A DNA stretch of 64,000 nt from SAR116 cluster bacterium AG-321-K23 (GCA_003284565.1 QBXO01000004.1:18304-82303); one strand, 5' to 3'. Shown: positions 9,888-17,552, numbered from the stretch's first letter. Notes: generated by a model not told the origin, from the letters alone. Program-made: numbers and translations.

Positions 9888-9942
9888 TTTGGTAGGGATA
9901 CCCGGAATCGAACCGGGAAGCCTTGCGGCACTGGTTTTTGAG
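9888..9942. repeat. attL: 55-bp copy of the tRNA-Leu 3' half
   Basis: Identical over 55 bp to 20290-20344 within the tRNA-Leu gene. It runs from just past the CCA end through the T-arm and variable arm to the anticodon-stem/loop region, and diverges where the 5' half of the tRNA should begin. The bases just before it (AATTTATGAGG-like) also resemble those flanking the real tRNA 3' end. Confidence 0.95.
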
Positions 9943-9946
9943 TTAC

Positions 9947-10078
9947 TTGATGACACTTATGTATAATCAACATAGTCAACTTAATCGTTGTCTAACCTAG
10001 GATAATAATCACTACCCTTTAAACATTGTAAACAGAATCAAGCCAGTTTAGTTGATTTTCGTACCATTTTTCGTACCA
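9947..10078. promoter_or_regulatory. Left arm-type recombinase sites
   Basis: TTGATGACAC at 9947-9956 is the reverse complement of GTGTCATCAA at 20169-20178 beside attR. TTTCGTACCA occurs twice here (10057-10066, 10069-10078) and twice beside attR (20187-20196, 20198-20207). Repeats at comparable places at both ends of a tyrosine-recombinase element are what integrase or excisionase arm sites look like; the binding itself is inferred. Confidence 0.65.
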
Positions 10079-10082
10079 TATT

Positions 10083-11180
10083 TTAAGAAGTGTATGAAAT
10101 CCATTTTTCGTATATTGAAATCATGTAATCATTTTTATTTGATTTAATTAAGATTTCTTTTGCTTTTCTAAAATATTTATTTGCTTCAAGTTTATTTTTA
10201 TTCAAATTAGGCCAAGATAAAGATGCTTTACCTTTTAAAAATAACACTCGATGATATTCTTTTGCTTCTTTTAAATACTCTTCCGCTTCATTTAAAAAAA
10301 CTAGTGCTTTGTCATAATTTAAATTTTTAAATTGATCTTCTGTATAAAAATCAATTGCCAATTTATAACACCTAAATTCCATACTTTTATTAATGCAATT
10401 ATTAGCAAATTTTATTGCTTTTTTAATATTAAAATAAGATTTAAAATTTTGAATATTTGCCTCTTTTAACCAATAATTAGCACTTTCTTTTTTTCCCTTT
10501 TTTAAATCACTTTTGTGAAGATTTATATAATCGAAATAAAGTTTATTACTAAATAAATTAGCTAACTCATAATCGGCATCTGAGTTTTTATTACTAGCTT
10601 TTGAAGCCTTAATTAAAAGAGATAATCCTTTATCTAAGTCTTTTTTTTCTGTCTTTAAATAGAAAATTTGTCCTAAGAAATACTTTGCTAGACTAACCAT
10701 TGCAGGAGGATATTCTTTTTCAGCAGATTTTTTTAACCAATTTAATTTTTCTGAATTATCCTTTGATATTTTCCATAATTCAAATTGAGCTTCACGATTT
10801 TGTAATCTTGCAGATTTCAATAACCAATAATTTTTGTTTAAATTTGTTTTTTTAACAACAATAACTTTTGGGCAATCAAAAATTTTAACAAAATTTTCAA
10901 ACACTTTAATGTAATTATATAATTTAAATGCAGCTTCTGAGTTGTTCTGTTCAGCAGATTTATAATACCATTCACACGAAGAATAGCTTCTCGAATTAGG
11001 AATTGAACCGTTAAAAATAGCATCACCAAGCCATAATTGTGCAGTTGGGTCACCATTCTTAGCATATACTATAATTTGGCTAGGCGACATTTTCAGTAAA
11101 TCTTGTTTAGTTAAATTTTCACTATAAGAAGCTTTAGAAAAAACTAATGCGAGTAATATAATGTAGAGATTATTTTTCAT
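10083..11180 (-). CDS. Secreted Sel1/TPR-like repeat protein
   Basis: 365 residues with a signal peptide (about 1-20, cleavage near SYS|EN). The rest is helical with Sel1-like signatures: NGDPTAQLWLGDAIFNG, AEQNNSEAAFKLYNY, then LKKSAEKEYPPAMVSLAKYF and LLIKASKASNKNSDADYELA. Sel1 repeats form a curved solenoid used for protein-protein contacts, often in the periplasm. No catalytic motif is visible. Its stop codon sits 3 bp inside the left arm sites, so it is the first gene of the island. Its role in the element is unknown; it may be cargo affecting the host envelope. Confidence 0.65.
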   Translation of the reverse strand: MKNNLYIILLALVFSKASYSENLTKQDLLKMSPSQIIVYAKNGDPTAQLWLGDAIFNGSIPNSRSYSSCEWYYKSAEQNNSEAAFKLYNYIKVFENFVKIFDCPKVIVVKKTNLNKNYWLLKSARLQNREAQFELWKISKDNSEKLNWLKKSAEKEYPPAMVSLAKYFLGQIFYLKTEKKDLDKGLSLLIKASKASNKNSDADYELANLFSNKLYFDYINLHKSDLKKGKKESANYWLKEANIQNFKSYFNIKKAIKFANNCINKSMEFRCYKLAIDFYTEDQFKNLNYDKALVFLNEAEEYLKEAKEYHRVLFLKGKASLSWPNLNKNKLEANKYFRKAKEILIKSNKNDYMISIYEKWISYTS

Positions 11181-11224
11181 ATTTTAACTTTACTAAATTT
11201 CCTTAATTAATTATATTGTTAGCA

Positions 11225-11283
11225 GGTATTTAATCAACCAACTTGTACGCCTTGGCATCCAGCCTAAAGTACTAAAGCGGAGG
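11225..11283 (+). promoter_or_regulatory. Structured leader, copy A (upstream of the 81-residue gene)
   Basis: Shares with copy B (11559-11613) the block GGTATTTA...ACCAACTTGTAC, then exactly 20 bases, then AGTACTAAA and a Shine-Dalgarno purine run just before the start codon. GTAC faces GTAC across the 20-base segment. Inside it GGC-ATCCA-GCC can form a small hairpin. Copy B has GTC-ATAAA-GAC at the same place, so the middle pair changes from G-C to U-A. That compensatory change argues for a real RNA fold, though one event is weak evidence. Confidence 0.55.
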
Positions 11284-11288
11284 CACAA

Positions 11289-11534
11289 ATGACTTCAAAT
11301 AAATTATCAAAAAAAGATCAAGACTTTGCTAATGCAATGGCTACTAAGCTTCGTTTGAATAGAGAAAAACTTAAACAAACTTTAACCCCAGACGAAAAAA
11401 TTAACCAACTTACTCCTGAACAAAGAGAACAGATTGGTGAATTTAGGTTATCAATTATTCGTGAAGGTCTAAAAGAATTTCCAGGTTTAGACCCAATGGA
11501 TGCACTTCAAATGTTAGAAGAATTTGGAGGTTAA
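11289..11534 (+). CDS. Small island protein, unknown (81 aa)
   Basis: I do not recognise this protein. It is charged and probably all-helical (KKDQDFANAMATKLRLNREK, then TPEQREQIGEFRLSIIREGL), with an acidic C-terminus (DPMDALQMLEEFGG) and no cysteine, signal peptide or membrane segment. A GCGGAGG ribosome site lies 5 bases before the ATG, and the start follows leader copy A. It heads a three-gene run (81, 63 and 152 aa) reading toward the McrBC genes. Small helical proteins in such islands are often regulators or anti-defence factors, but nothing in the sequence proves that here. Confidence 0.65.
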   Translation: MTSNKLSKKDQDFANAMATKLRLNREKLKQTLTPDEKINQLTPEQREQIGEFRLSIIREGLKEFPGLDPMDALQMLEEFGG

Positions 11535-11558
11535 GAAAACTTTATAGTCAAACTAAAG

Positions 11559-11613
11559 GGTATTTATAAACCAACTTGTACACCCTGTCATAAAGACAAA
11601 AGTACTAAAAAGG
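11559..11613 (+). promoter_or_regulatory. Structured leader, copy B (upstream of the 63-residue gene)
   Basis: Second copy of the leader described at 11225, beginning 24 bp after the stop of the 81-residue gene. The outer blocks are conserved, the spacing between the two GTAC blocks is identical (20 bases), and the inner hairpin differs by a paired substitution. It ends in AAAAAGGAG before the ATG at 11623. Confidence 0.55.
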
Positions 11614-11622
11614 AGAAAAACA

Positions 11623-11814
11623 ATGGCTAAAATCGAATCTATTAAATATTTAGATAAAGATGACCCAATTTATAATGGTAGACCAACAATATCTTCACAC
11701 AATAATAAAGTAGAACTTGTAAAGTTAAATAAAGAAATGAGTAGAGCTGAAAAAGAAAAAGCTCTTACTGAAGCTTTAATCCGTCAAGGATGGAAATTAG
11801 TGGAGGATAAATAA
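11623..11814 (+). CDS. Small island protein, unknown (63 aa)
   Basis: I do not recognise it. 63 residues beginning MAKIESIKYLDKDDPIYNG, then a charged helical half (LNKEMSRAEKEKALTEALIR) ending QGWKLVEDK. No cysteine, membrane or signal segment. The ribosome site AGGAG is 7-8 bases before the ATG. Its stop overlaps the next start (TAATG at 11812-11816), implying translational coupling with the 152-residue gene. It is preceded by leader copy B, so it may be controlled together with the 81-residue gene. Confidence 0.6.
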   Translation: MAKIESIKYLDKDDPIYNGRPTISSHNNKVELVKLNKEMSRAEKEKALTEALIRQGWKLVEDK

Positions 11815-12272
11815 TGGCATATTATGAATATGAATTTCCTCAACAAAAAATTTTTGAGGTTAAAGATTTACCTTCAATAAATAATTCTAATAAACTTTAT
11901 ATTGATAGTGAAAAACCACTTCAAAAAAACAGACCTAAAATAAAACCACAAAAGGTAATCTTTTTATTTTCAGTTGAATGGATGTGGTCACCTGCACATA
12001 ACAGAGTAGATAGTTATTTTATTAATATAAAACCATCCAGGTATTATCTTTGGAATAGTTTTTTTGACTGCCATAGCTTTTCAGATTATTGGGATTTTAT
12101 TGGATACACAGATAATAAAAAAGGTGATCTACACGAAATTTCTATGAACTTTATAAAAAAATACTGGGAAATTGAAGCCAAAGATTCATGTCTAGATCAT
12201 TTCCATGTCATTAGTATGGAGGGTTTGTTGAAAGTGAGTGATATAAAGTCTATTGGAAGAGATGTTTGGTAA
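11814..12272 (+). CDS. Island protein of unknown function (152 aa)
   Basis: I do not recognise a family. Unusually rich in aromatic residues, especially mid-sequence (VEWMWSPAHNR, PSRYYLWNSFFDCHSFSDYW, DFIGYTDNKKGD). Probably cytoplasmic, as there is no signal or membrane segment. It is translationally coupled to the 63-residue gene by a one-base overlap and converges on the McrC gene, whose stop is 27 bp away. An AT-only inverted repeat (12277-12298) lies between the two stops. Its position beside a restriction cassette makes a defence-related role possible but unproven. Confidence 0.6.
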   Translation: MAYYEYEFPQQKIFEVKDLPSINNSNKLYIDSEKPLQKNRPKIKPQKVIFLFSVEWMWSPAHNRVDSYFINIKPSRYYLWNSFFDCHSFSDYWDFIGYTDNKKGDLHEISMNFIKKYWEIEAKDSCLDHFHVISMEGLLKVSDIKSIGRDVW

Positions 12273-12298
12273 GAGTTTTTTAAAATTGATTTTAAAAA

Positions 12299-13351
12299 TT
12301 AGTTAATGATCTGCATTAGATCATTATGGATGCTTTGCCAATTTTGGTCTAAATTGATAGACTTGATAGATACCTTACAGTCTCTCCAGATGAAGTCTTC
12401 ATTCAGAGATTCTTCGCCTATAGGATTAGCATATAACAAAATCCCATGTATTTTTTTATTAACAACTAGTTCATCTTGCATATTCATCATGTAAGAAGTG
12501 ATTTGACGTAAGTGTTCAGATTTAAATTTATCCTGACCATAAAAGCTATCTACTAAAGTTTTCTTATAGTATTTAGTATCTATTATAATCACCTCATCTT
12601 TATTACTAAGTGTAATGTCAGTTTTTTGCTTTGGAACTAGCTTCAAATCCCCTCCGAGAGACTTAAATTGCCAGTCTAATTGTTCTGATGTTTTTACTTT
12701 AAACTCAGATTGTTCATATTTATAAAAATTGCCTACAAATCTCTCAAAAATGTCTGACATTCTTACTTCGTCATCTAATATATCTTTGAATATATAGTTA
12801 CCTTGTTTTTGATTAGGCATTTTCAAATTATCTAACATTTTACAAATTTCTATTGGTAATCTGTAATAGTTATTATTTTGAGACAATTGAAACTTTGAGA
12901 AATATGAACTCAAATTATCTTGAGTGTTTACATCATTAAAAAATTTTAAAATTGAATTAATTTCTTCTTTGAGGTGTTTCTTTAGCTTTTGATTTTTTAA
13001 AAGATTCAAGAAGCTTCTCTTTATAATTTTATTTAAAATACTATCTACTGATAATTCGGAAAATCTGCAGTAAAGCTTATTTGAAATTTGAAAATTATTT
13101 TGAATACTTTTTTTAAAATCAATTTTACCTTTGATAAACTGTTCATTAATTAATTTTGGCTTATAGTCTTTATGTAAGCCTTTTTTTATAATTCTCTTAA
13201 CTGACTTTAAAAGCATATTAGCCATTAAATTTGGCAAATCAGGACTTTCATCTATTTCTAACTTTAATGATCTGCCTTCATTAAATTTTTCCCATGCATA
13301 TAAAAATACATAATATAAATTCTGAATTTTAATGTGGTCTTGTATTATCAA
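12299..13351 (-). CDS. McrC-like nuclease subunit of a type IV restriction system
   Basis: 350 residues. In McrBC the C subunit supplies the PD-(D/E)XK nuclease that cuts DNA when the McrB motor, bound to modified DNA, activates it. The nuclease motif is visible near residues 243-260 (KTDITLSNKDEVIIIDTKYY: Asp245, Asp258, Lys260). The N-terminal half resembles the McrBC 5-methylcytosine restriction component family (NLYYVFLYAW). The start is a TTG overlapping the McrB stop (TTGA), the usual tight coupling of these pairs. It is encoded on the island and converges on the small-gene run. Confidence 0.85.
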   Translation of the reverse strand: MIIQDHIKIQNLYYVFLYAWEKFNEGRSLKLEIDESPDLPNLMANMLLKSVKRIIKKGLHKDYKPKLINEQFIKGKIDFKKSIQNNFQISNKLYCRFSELSVDSILNKIIKRSFLNLLKNQKLKKHLKEEINSILKFFNDVNTQDNLSSYFSKFQLSQNNNYYRLPIEICKMLDNLKMPNQKQGNYIFKDILDDEVRMSDIFERFVGNFYKYEQSEFKVKTSEQLDWQFKSLGGDLKLVPKQKTDITLSNKDEVIIIDTKYYKKTLVDSFYGQDKFKSEHLRQITSYMMNMQDELVVNKKIHGILLYANPIGEESLNEDFIWRDCKVSIKSINLDQNWQSIHNDLMQIIN

Positions 13352-15324
13352 GATAACAACTCAGCTCTAAGCTCTTCAACTTTTTCAGGTCTATCAAAAT
13401 AGTACTCTTCTAAAAGTGGAATAATTTGATTATCAATAACCTTCTTGTACCACTCAATACCATAAGTTAAGTCATTATTGGATGGGCAGAAAAAACTATG
13501 ACCAATACAGTAACCTGGCCCAAGTTCTAGGTTCTCATCTGAAATTTTTTGATTTATTGATTCCATGTTATTTATGATTTTATCTACAACAGTTGAGCTT
13601 ACTTTTTTATCTAAAAGAAATTTTTTGAAATCAGGACTTGCAAACTCTGGCACAAAAGTAAAAAAAGAAAATCTACGTCTTAGAGCGTAATCAACAACTT
13701 TTAAAGACCTGTCGGCTGTGTTCATTAGGCCTATAATGTGAATGTTTGAAGGAATATAAAATTTGTCGTCTAAGGAATATAAGAGCTTAATAGCATGCTC
13801 CGGGCCTCTCTTATTCTCTTCAATACTAACAAGAATTTCACCAAATACTTTTGTAATATTAGCTCTGTTAATTTCATCAATCATAATAACGTAATTATTG
13901 TCAGTATCTTCTTTGGCTTTCTCACAAAAATTGACAAATTGGCCTGGAGAAAGCACAAATTTACCGTCATTGTTGGGCCTTATACCCATAATAAACTCTT
14001 CATAAGAATAATTTTCATGAAAAACTAAATTCAATTGTCTATTCACATCGCCAGCTATATACCGAGATATTTTTTTAGCTATAAATGTTTTTCCAACACC
14101 CGGTGGTCCTTGGATAATAATATTTTTTTTGATTTTGAGTTCTTCACAAATAGCTCTAAAGGTATCTTTAGAAAAAAATGTGTCTTTAATCATTAAGGAG
14201 ATATCGTCATTATTTTCTAAAGAAAGTTCTGATGTTTCATTTCCAAAATAAAATTCGTTAATTTTTTTTACATAGTCAGTGTATTTTGTAATATTTGTAA
14301 GAGTTTTTGTTACTGCTCTATTTCCAAAAACTTCCTCATGATTCATCTCTTTTAAACTTAACCATTTGACCTTTCTAGTATGAGGATGATTTTCATCTTC
14401 TTGATATTCATAATCACCTTGAACTTCACCTGCAGCTAATAATTTTTTTGTTCCTTCTTTAACAAAAACTAAATCTCCATTTTTAACTGTCTTAACAAAA
14501 TCAAAGCAACACAAAACATTATTTCTTGGTTTATTTTCCCTAGATGGTTCAAGCTCAATCATCTTATTCTCTATTTCTTGTTTTGTTTTGAATTTTGAGA
14601 GATCACCAATTTGCCATCCAATTGAAATAAAGTTTTGAGACTTAAATTCATCCCAATATACTGCTTGTTCACCAGCAGCAATTATCCAATAATTTTTTTC
14701 TGAAAAAACTTTTCTTAAATTAGAAGACACGCCCTTATCTAAAAGATTATCATAGCAATTAATCAAATCATTCAAATATGATTTAATTAAATTGTCATCA
14801 GGCAATTCCGTTTTACTAATTAGCTTATGCATGCAAATACCTGGACCATACCTCATTGCAACACCGCCTGTTGCTGCCAGATCAAATTGTTCATGTTCAA
14901 ATTTGAAATCAAATTTCTGCATTTTTTCAAAAAAAGGTCTAGCTTCAGTTGCTTTTTCTAATAGATATTCTGCACCACCTCTTCTCCCATAGTTATCTCC
15001 AGGACCAGTTATTCCTTGTCCAAAGCACAAATAAAACCCTGTCATATCATGTTTAAATAAAGCAACTATATAAAACCCATCTTTAGTATCCGTAGCTTCC
15101 TTCTTATTCAAAATTGAACAATGAGGGACTTGTGCCCAACTACCTTTTCCACAACTAACCTTTACGTCTAAATCATCTCTATCTTTTGTAATTTCTTCCT
15201 TTATCCAATCTCTTAATTCTTCAAAAGCTCTATAAGTTGGAAGATCACTTCCAAATGATCCACTTCTGTAGTCAGTTGGATAATTTAAAAATATTTTTTC
15301 AACAATAGATTTGAATTCATTCAC
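13348..15324 (-). CDS. McrB-like GTPase with MrcB-N and EVE-like sensor domains
   Basis: 658 residues in three parts. Residues about 1-195 match the MrcB N-terminal / DUF3578 type (YRSGSFGSDLPTYRAFEELR). Residues about 210-340 look like an EVE/PUA-type modified-base reader (YWIIAAGEQAVYWDEFKSQ, ISIGWQIGDLSKF, NGDLVFVKEGTKKLLAAGEV). Residues about 370-640 are the AAA+ McrB motor: Walker A GPPGVGKT (406-413), Walker B MIDEINRANI (481-490) and the McrB GTPase signature MNTADRS followed by DYALRRRF. The predicted role is recognition of modified cytosine DNA, such as phage DNA, and activation of McrC. The start is GTG with GAGGAA upstream. The EVE assignment is by eye. Confidence 0.85.
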   Translation of the reverse strand: MNEFKSIVEKIFLNYPTDYRSGSFGSDLPTYRAFEELRDWIKEEITKDRDDLDVKVSCGKGSWAQVPHCSILNKKEATDTKDGFYIVALFKHDMTGFYLCFGQGITGPGDNYGRRGGAEYLLEKATEARPFFEKMQKFDFKFEHEQFDLAATGGVAMRYGPGICMHKLISKTELPDDNLIKSYLNDLINCYDNLLDKGVSSNLRKVFSEKNYWIIAAGEQAVYWDEFKSQNFISIGWQIGDLSKFKTKQEIENKMIELEPSRENKPRNNVLCCFDFVKTVKNGDLVFVKEGTKKLLAAGEVQGDYEYQEDENHPHTRKVKWLSLKEMNHEEVFGNRAVTKTLTNITKYTDYVKKINEFYFGNETSELSLENNDDISLMIKDTFFSKDTFRAICEELKIKKNIIIQGPPGVGKTFIAKKISRYIAGDVNRQLNLVFHENYSYEEFIMGIRPNNDGKFVLSPGQFVNFCEKAKEDTDNNYVIMIDEINRANITKVFGEILVSIEENKRGPEHAIKLLYSLDDKFYIPSNIHIIGLMNTADRSLKVVDYALRRRFSFFTFVPEFASPDFKKFLLDKKVSSTVVDKIINNMESINQKISDENLELGPGYCIGHSFFCPSNNDLTYGIEWYKKVIDNQIIPLLEEYYFDRPEKVEELRAELLS

Positions 15325-15406
15325 AATTTTTATTCCTCTAGTTTGTAAACATATTTCACATTAGTATATCCTAAGATATAATCTATCGATTTTAAAACCT
15401 TTGCAC

Positions 15407-15420
15407 AACCTATGTAGGTT
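15407..15420. promoter_or_regulatory. 14-bp palindrome between mcrB and the 200-residue gene
   Basis: AACCTA-TG-TAGGTT is a perfect inverted repeat in the 191-bp divergent gap, 83 bp from the McrB start and 96 bp from the other start. A TATAAT box lies at 15485-15490 for the rightward gene. This would suit a dimeric repressor operator; the regulator is unknown. Confidence 0.4.
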
Positions 15421-15515
15421 ATATCTACAGAGGTCACAATGTCGCAAGGGGTTAAGAATTGGAAAGTTTAGTACATTTTTGTAGTATAATATTAATATAT
15501 TTTTAAGGTCATAAA

Positions 15516-16118
15516 ATGGTTATCCGTTTAACAGACAAATATGTTCGTGAAAAAATGCTTAGAGAATATGTTTCTCAAAGTTGTGCTAGTAGAGAAAAAG
15601 GAAATGACATTCTTAACGAAAGGGATAATAGACATAGAGAACTGAATAAAGAATTTGGTTTTATGGATAAAGATGGGACTTTTGGTATAGGTTGTAAATC
15701 TCACATAAACATAAAATACAAAAATGTTTATACGTGGATAAACGATAAAGCTTCAAAGGACTACAAAAATGCATGTGATGAGTTTAAAAAATGGGAAAAA
15801 ACTCAAAAATTCTCCATTTATGAATATCTGTTTCTTCAAGATTTTAGTTTAGGTTATTATGAAACGTTAGATAGAGCATTATCAAAAGCAAAAATTACAG
15901 ATGGCTTAATATTTGATTCAATAACCATTCATGCAAACCATTTGGTTGGTAGAAAAGAAACAATGGATCAACTGAAAATTTATTTTGAGGCCAGAAAATT
16001 GGAAACACATCATTATGAAAAATTTTTACAAATAAAAGTTTGGCACTTTAAAGAAAAAAAATTAATTAAAGATTATTATGCTGAATTAAAAAATATTGCA
16101 TTTTCTAAATTTAATTGA
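15516..16118 (+). CDS. Island protein of unknown function (200 aa)
   Basis: I do not recognise a family. 200 residues, mostly charged and helical, with Lys/Glu-rich stretches (YKNACDEFKKWEKTQKFSIY, AKITDGLIFDSITIHANHLV, LIKDYYAELKNIAFSKFN). No membrane or signal segment and only two cysteines. It is transcribed away from the McrB gene from a gap carrying a TATAAT box and a 14-bp palindrome. It converges on the RepA-like gene, with a long inverted repeat at the shared 3' boundary. It may be defence or element cargo; the sequence does not say. Confidence 0.65.
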   Translation: MVIRLTDKYVREKMLREYVSQSCASREKGNDILNERDNRHRELNKEFGFMDKDGTFGIGCKSHINIKYKNVYTWINDKASKDYKNACDEFKKWEKTQKFSIYEYLFLQDFSLGYYETLDRALSKAKITDGLIFDSITIHANHLVGRKETMDQLKIYFEARKLETHHYEKFLQIKVWHFKEKKLIKDYYAELKNIAFSKFN

Positions 16119-16140
16119 TTCATAAAAACAAAGATTAATC

Positions 16141-16185
16141 TGCACGCACAGTATCCCACCCCTAGAGGGTAGGCTTGTTCGTGCA
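16141..16185. terminator. Imperfect 45-bp palindrome at convergent gene ends
   Basis: Outer arms TGCACG (16141-16146) and CGTGCA (16180-16185). An inner stem CCCACCC/GGGTAGG with one mismatch closes on a five-base loop (CTAGA) that holds the RepA-like stop codon. It lies between two converging genes, so a bidirectional terminator is the simple reading, though no U run follows. A replication or transfer origin is another option given the neighbouring helicase-like gene. Confidence 0.4.
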
Positions 16186-17370
16186 CATGTAAAAATTATC
16201 ATCTTTTTCAATATAACCAAGGCTTAAAAGTTTATTTAATGATCTACTCTTTCTCATTCTGCTTGCATTCTTAGAAATATCCTCATCAAGTATATACAAA
16301 TCGAATTCTTCTTTGGTAATGCCTTGATTAATTAAATCATAAACCTTTATATCTTGATTATTAAGATGGTCACTTCTTTGATCAATTGGTTCAATAATAG
16401 TTGTTCCATAATTACCAAAAGGAGCTGACTTTTGTACTATTTTATAATGTCCTTTTAAACCTCCCTGGGTAGCTCTAGATCGTTCTAACTCCCAAGTGCC
16501 AGTATCTTTACAGTTTTGCAGTTTAGTAATTCTTAAATGATGATCTACTGCACCCATAACACTTGAATGACCTCTTGCTCCTTTAGTTGGGTCTTTACCA
16601 ATGTGATGAATGAGAACAATAAGAGAGTTTGTTCTTTGCTGAATAATTTTAATATTCTGTAAAAAATGACTTAGTTCATTCTCTCTTAAATTAACGGAAG
16701 CCACAGTATCAAAAACGATCACTAATGGTAAGTTTTCATATTTATTTGAATGAAATTTATGGTTTAAAAATTCATTTATTTTTCTATCAAATCTATAGGG
16801 TATATCTGTCTCAACTTCAAAAGGTTCATCATTTAAAGTTAGATCTGTACAAACTTTATAATCATAATGACCTTTACCCACTCCTTCAATTCTCTCAGAC
16901 AACCATTCTTTACTGTTCCATTGTTTAAATGGATGATCATCGAGATTAATTTGATATTCTCTAATAAATTCTTCAACTATATCCTCATCCATAATGTGTG
17001 TAATTACAGCTTCTAATTGCTGTTTGTCTTCTCTAGACAAATCTATTTGATCAGTTGTAGTTCTTATTAAATGTCCAGGAACCTTAAAAACTTCTTTAAT
17101 ATAATTTTTAATTCTTTCCATAGCTGATTGTTCACCATCACCGCACCAATAAAAAAGCTTACACTTAGATGTTTTCCTTCCAAAAAAATTTTGTCCACTC
17201 ATGCAAGAAAAAATTGCTTGTAAAACAAAAGTTGTTTTTCCTGATCCATAGTTTCCATAATAAAGACAAGTTCCTTTTTCAGGTAAAAATGTATCAATTA
17301 AAAAAGATTGAGGATTGTGTTTTTCGTTTAGTAAATCATTTCCATTTTTAACAGTAAACTTATATGACAT
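16162..17370 (-). CDS. RepA-like RecA-fold ATPase (AAA_25), probable element replication helicase
   Basis: 402 residues. Walker A is GNYGSGKTT (39-47), Walker B LVIVFDT (about 216-222), and a RecA-fold motif VLIHHIGKDPTKGARGHSS follows at about 252-270, as in RepA helicases of plasmids and integrated elements and in related AAA_25 proteins. An insertion of about 100 residues separates the Walker motifs (VEEFIREYQINLDDHPFKQ region). The C-terminus looks like a winged-helix tail. It is the last gene of an operon that begins with the excisionase-like gene, and it overlaps the preceding small gene by one base. Most likely it unwinds element DNA during replication; a regulatory ATPase is the alternative. 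Confidence 0.8.
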   Translation of the reverse strand: MSYKFTVKNGNDLLNEKHNPQSFLIDTFLPEKGTCLYYGNYGSGKTTFVLQAIFSCMSGQNFFGRKTSKCKLFYWCGDGEQSAMERIKNYIKEVFKVPGHLIRTTTDQIDLSREDKQQLEAVITHIMDEDIVEEFIREYQINLDDHPFKQWNSKEWLSERIEGVGKGHYDYKVCTDLTLNDEPFEVETDIPYRFDRKINEFLNHKFHSNKYENLPLVIVFDTVASVNLRENELSHFLQNIKIIQQRTNSLIVLIHHIGKDPTKGARGHSSVMGAVDHHLRITKLQNCKDTGTWELERSRATQGGLKGHYKIVQKSAPFGNYGTTIIEPIDQRSDHLNNQDIKVYDLINQGITKEEFDLYILDEDISKNASRMRKSRSLNKLLSLGYIEKDDNFYMCTNKPTL

Positions 17371-17552
17371 TATAATTCTGATTGTTCCTTATCTTTGTTG
17401 AATAATTTAAAATGTTCTAAGATATAATTTTTCTTCGTCATTTTTTTAAAAATATTTTTGTGACACCTCCATCTATGAGTAAAGGGTGGGAGGGGGGCAA
17501 GGGTCACTTTTACTGGTTGTAATAAATTAAAATTTTTTTTATTGAGAACCAT
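17370..17552 (-). CDS. Small basic protein in the rep operon, unknown (60 aa)
   Basis: 60 residues beginning MVLNKKNFNLLQPVKVTLAP, Lys-rich and otherwise unrecognised. Supported as a gene mainly by context: it overlaps the 75-residue gene by 14 bp upstream and the RepA-like gene by one base downstream, giving an unbroken chain of coupled starts and stops. Its coding strand is C-rich where the opposite strand carries four G runs (17484-17503). It might instead be a translated spacer needed only for coupling. Confidence 0.4.
   Translation of the reverse strand: MVLNKKNFNLLQPVKVTLAPLPPFTHRWRCHKNIFKKMTKKNYILEHFKLFNKDKEQSEL
17484..17503 (+). other. Four-tract G run (possible G-quadruplex)
   Basis: Plus-strand G runs of 3, 3, 6 and 3, separated by T, A and CAA, within a strongly AT-rich genome. 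This fits the G3+N1-7 quadruplex pattern. It lies inside the 60-residue gene, on the strand opposite its coding sense, so the DNA rather than the mRNA could fold. Confidence 0.45.

Larger units (their letters stand above)
9724..10082. other. Left boundary region of the integrated element
   Basis: No gene. It holds the intact attachment repeat (9888-9942), the arm inverted repeat TTGATGACAC (9947-9956) and two TTTCGTACCA boxes (10057-10066, 10069-10078), the last ending just before the next gene's stop codon. Confidence 0.7.

Noticed and set aside
11225..11613. Twin leaders as a CRISPR or phage att repeat
   Set aside because: Only two copies, separated by a gene, each directly before a start codon with a ribosome site; this fits leaders rather than an array or recombination site.
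12277..12298. AT-only inverted repeat TTTTTAAAAT-TG-ATTTTAAAAA between convergent genes
   Set aside because: Perfectly symmetric, but with no GC pairs it would be a weak terminator; such palindromes are expected by chance in AT-rich spacers.
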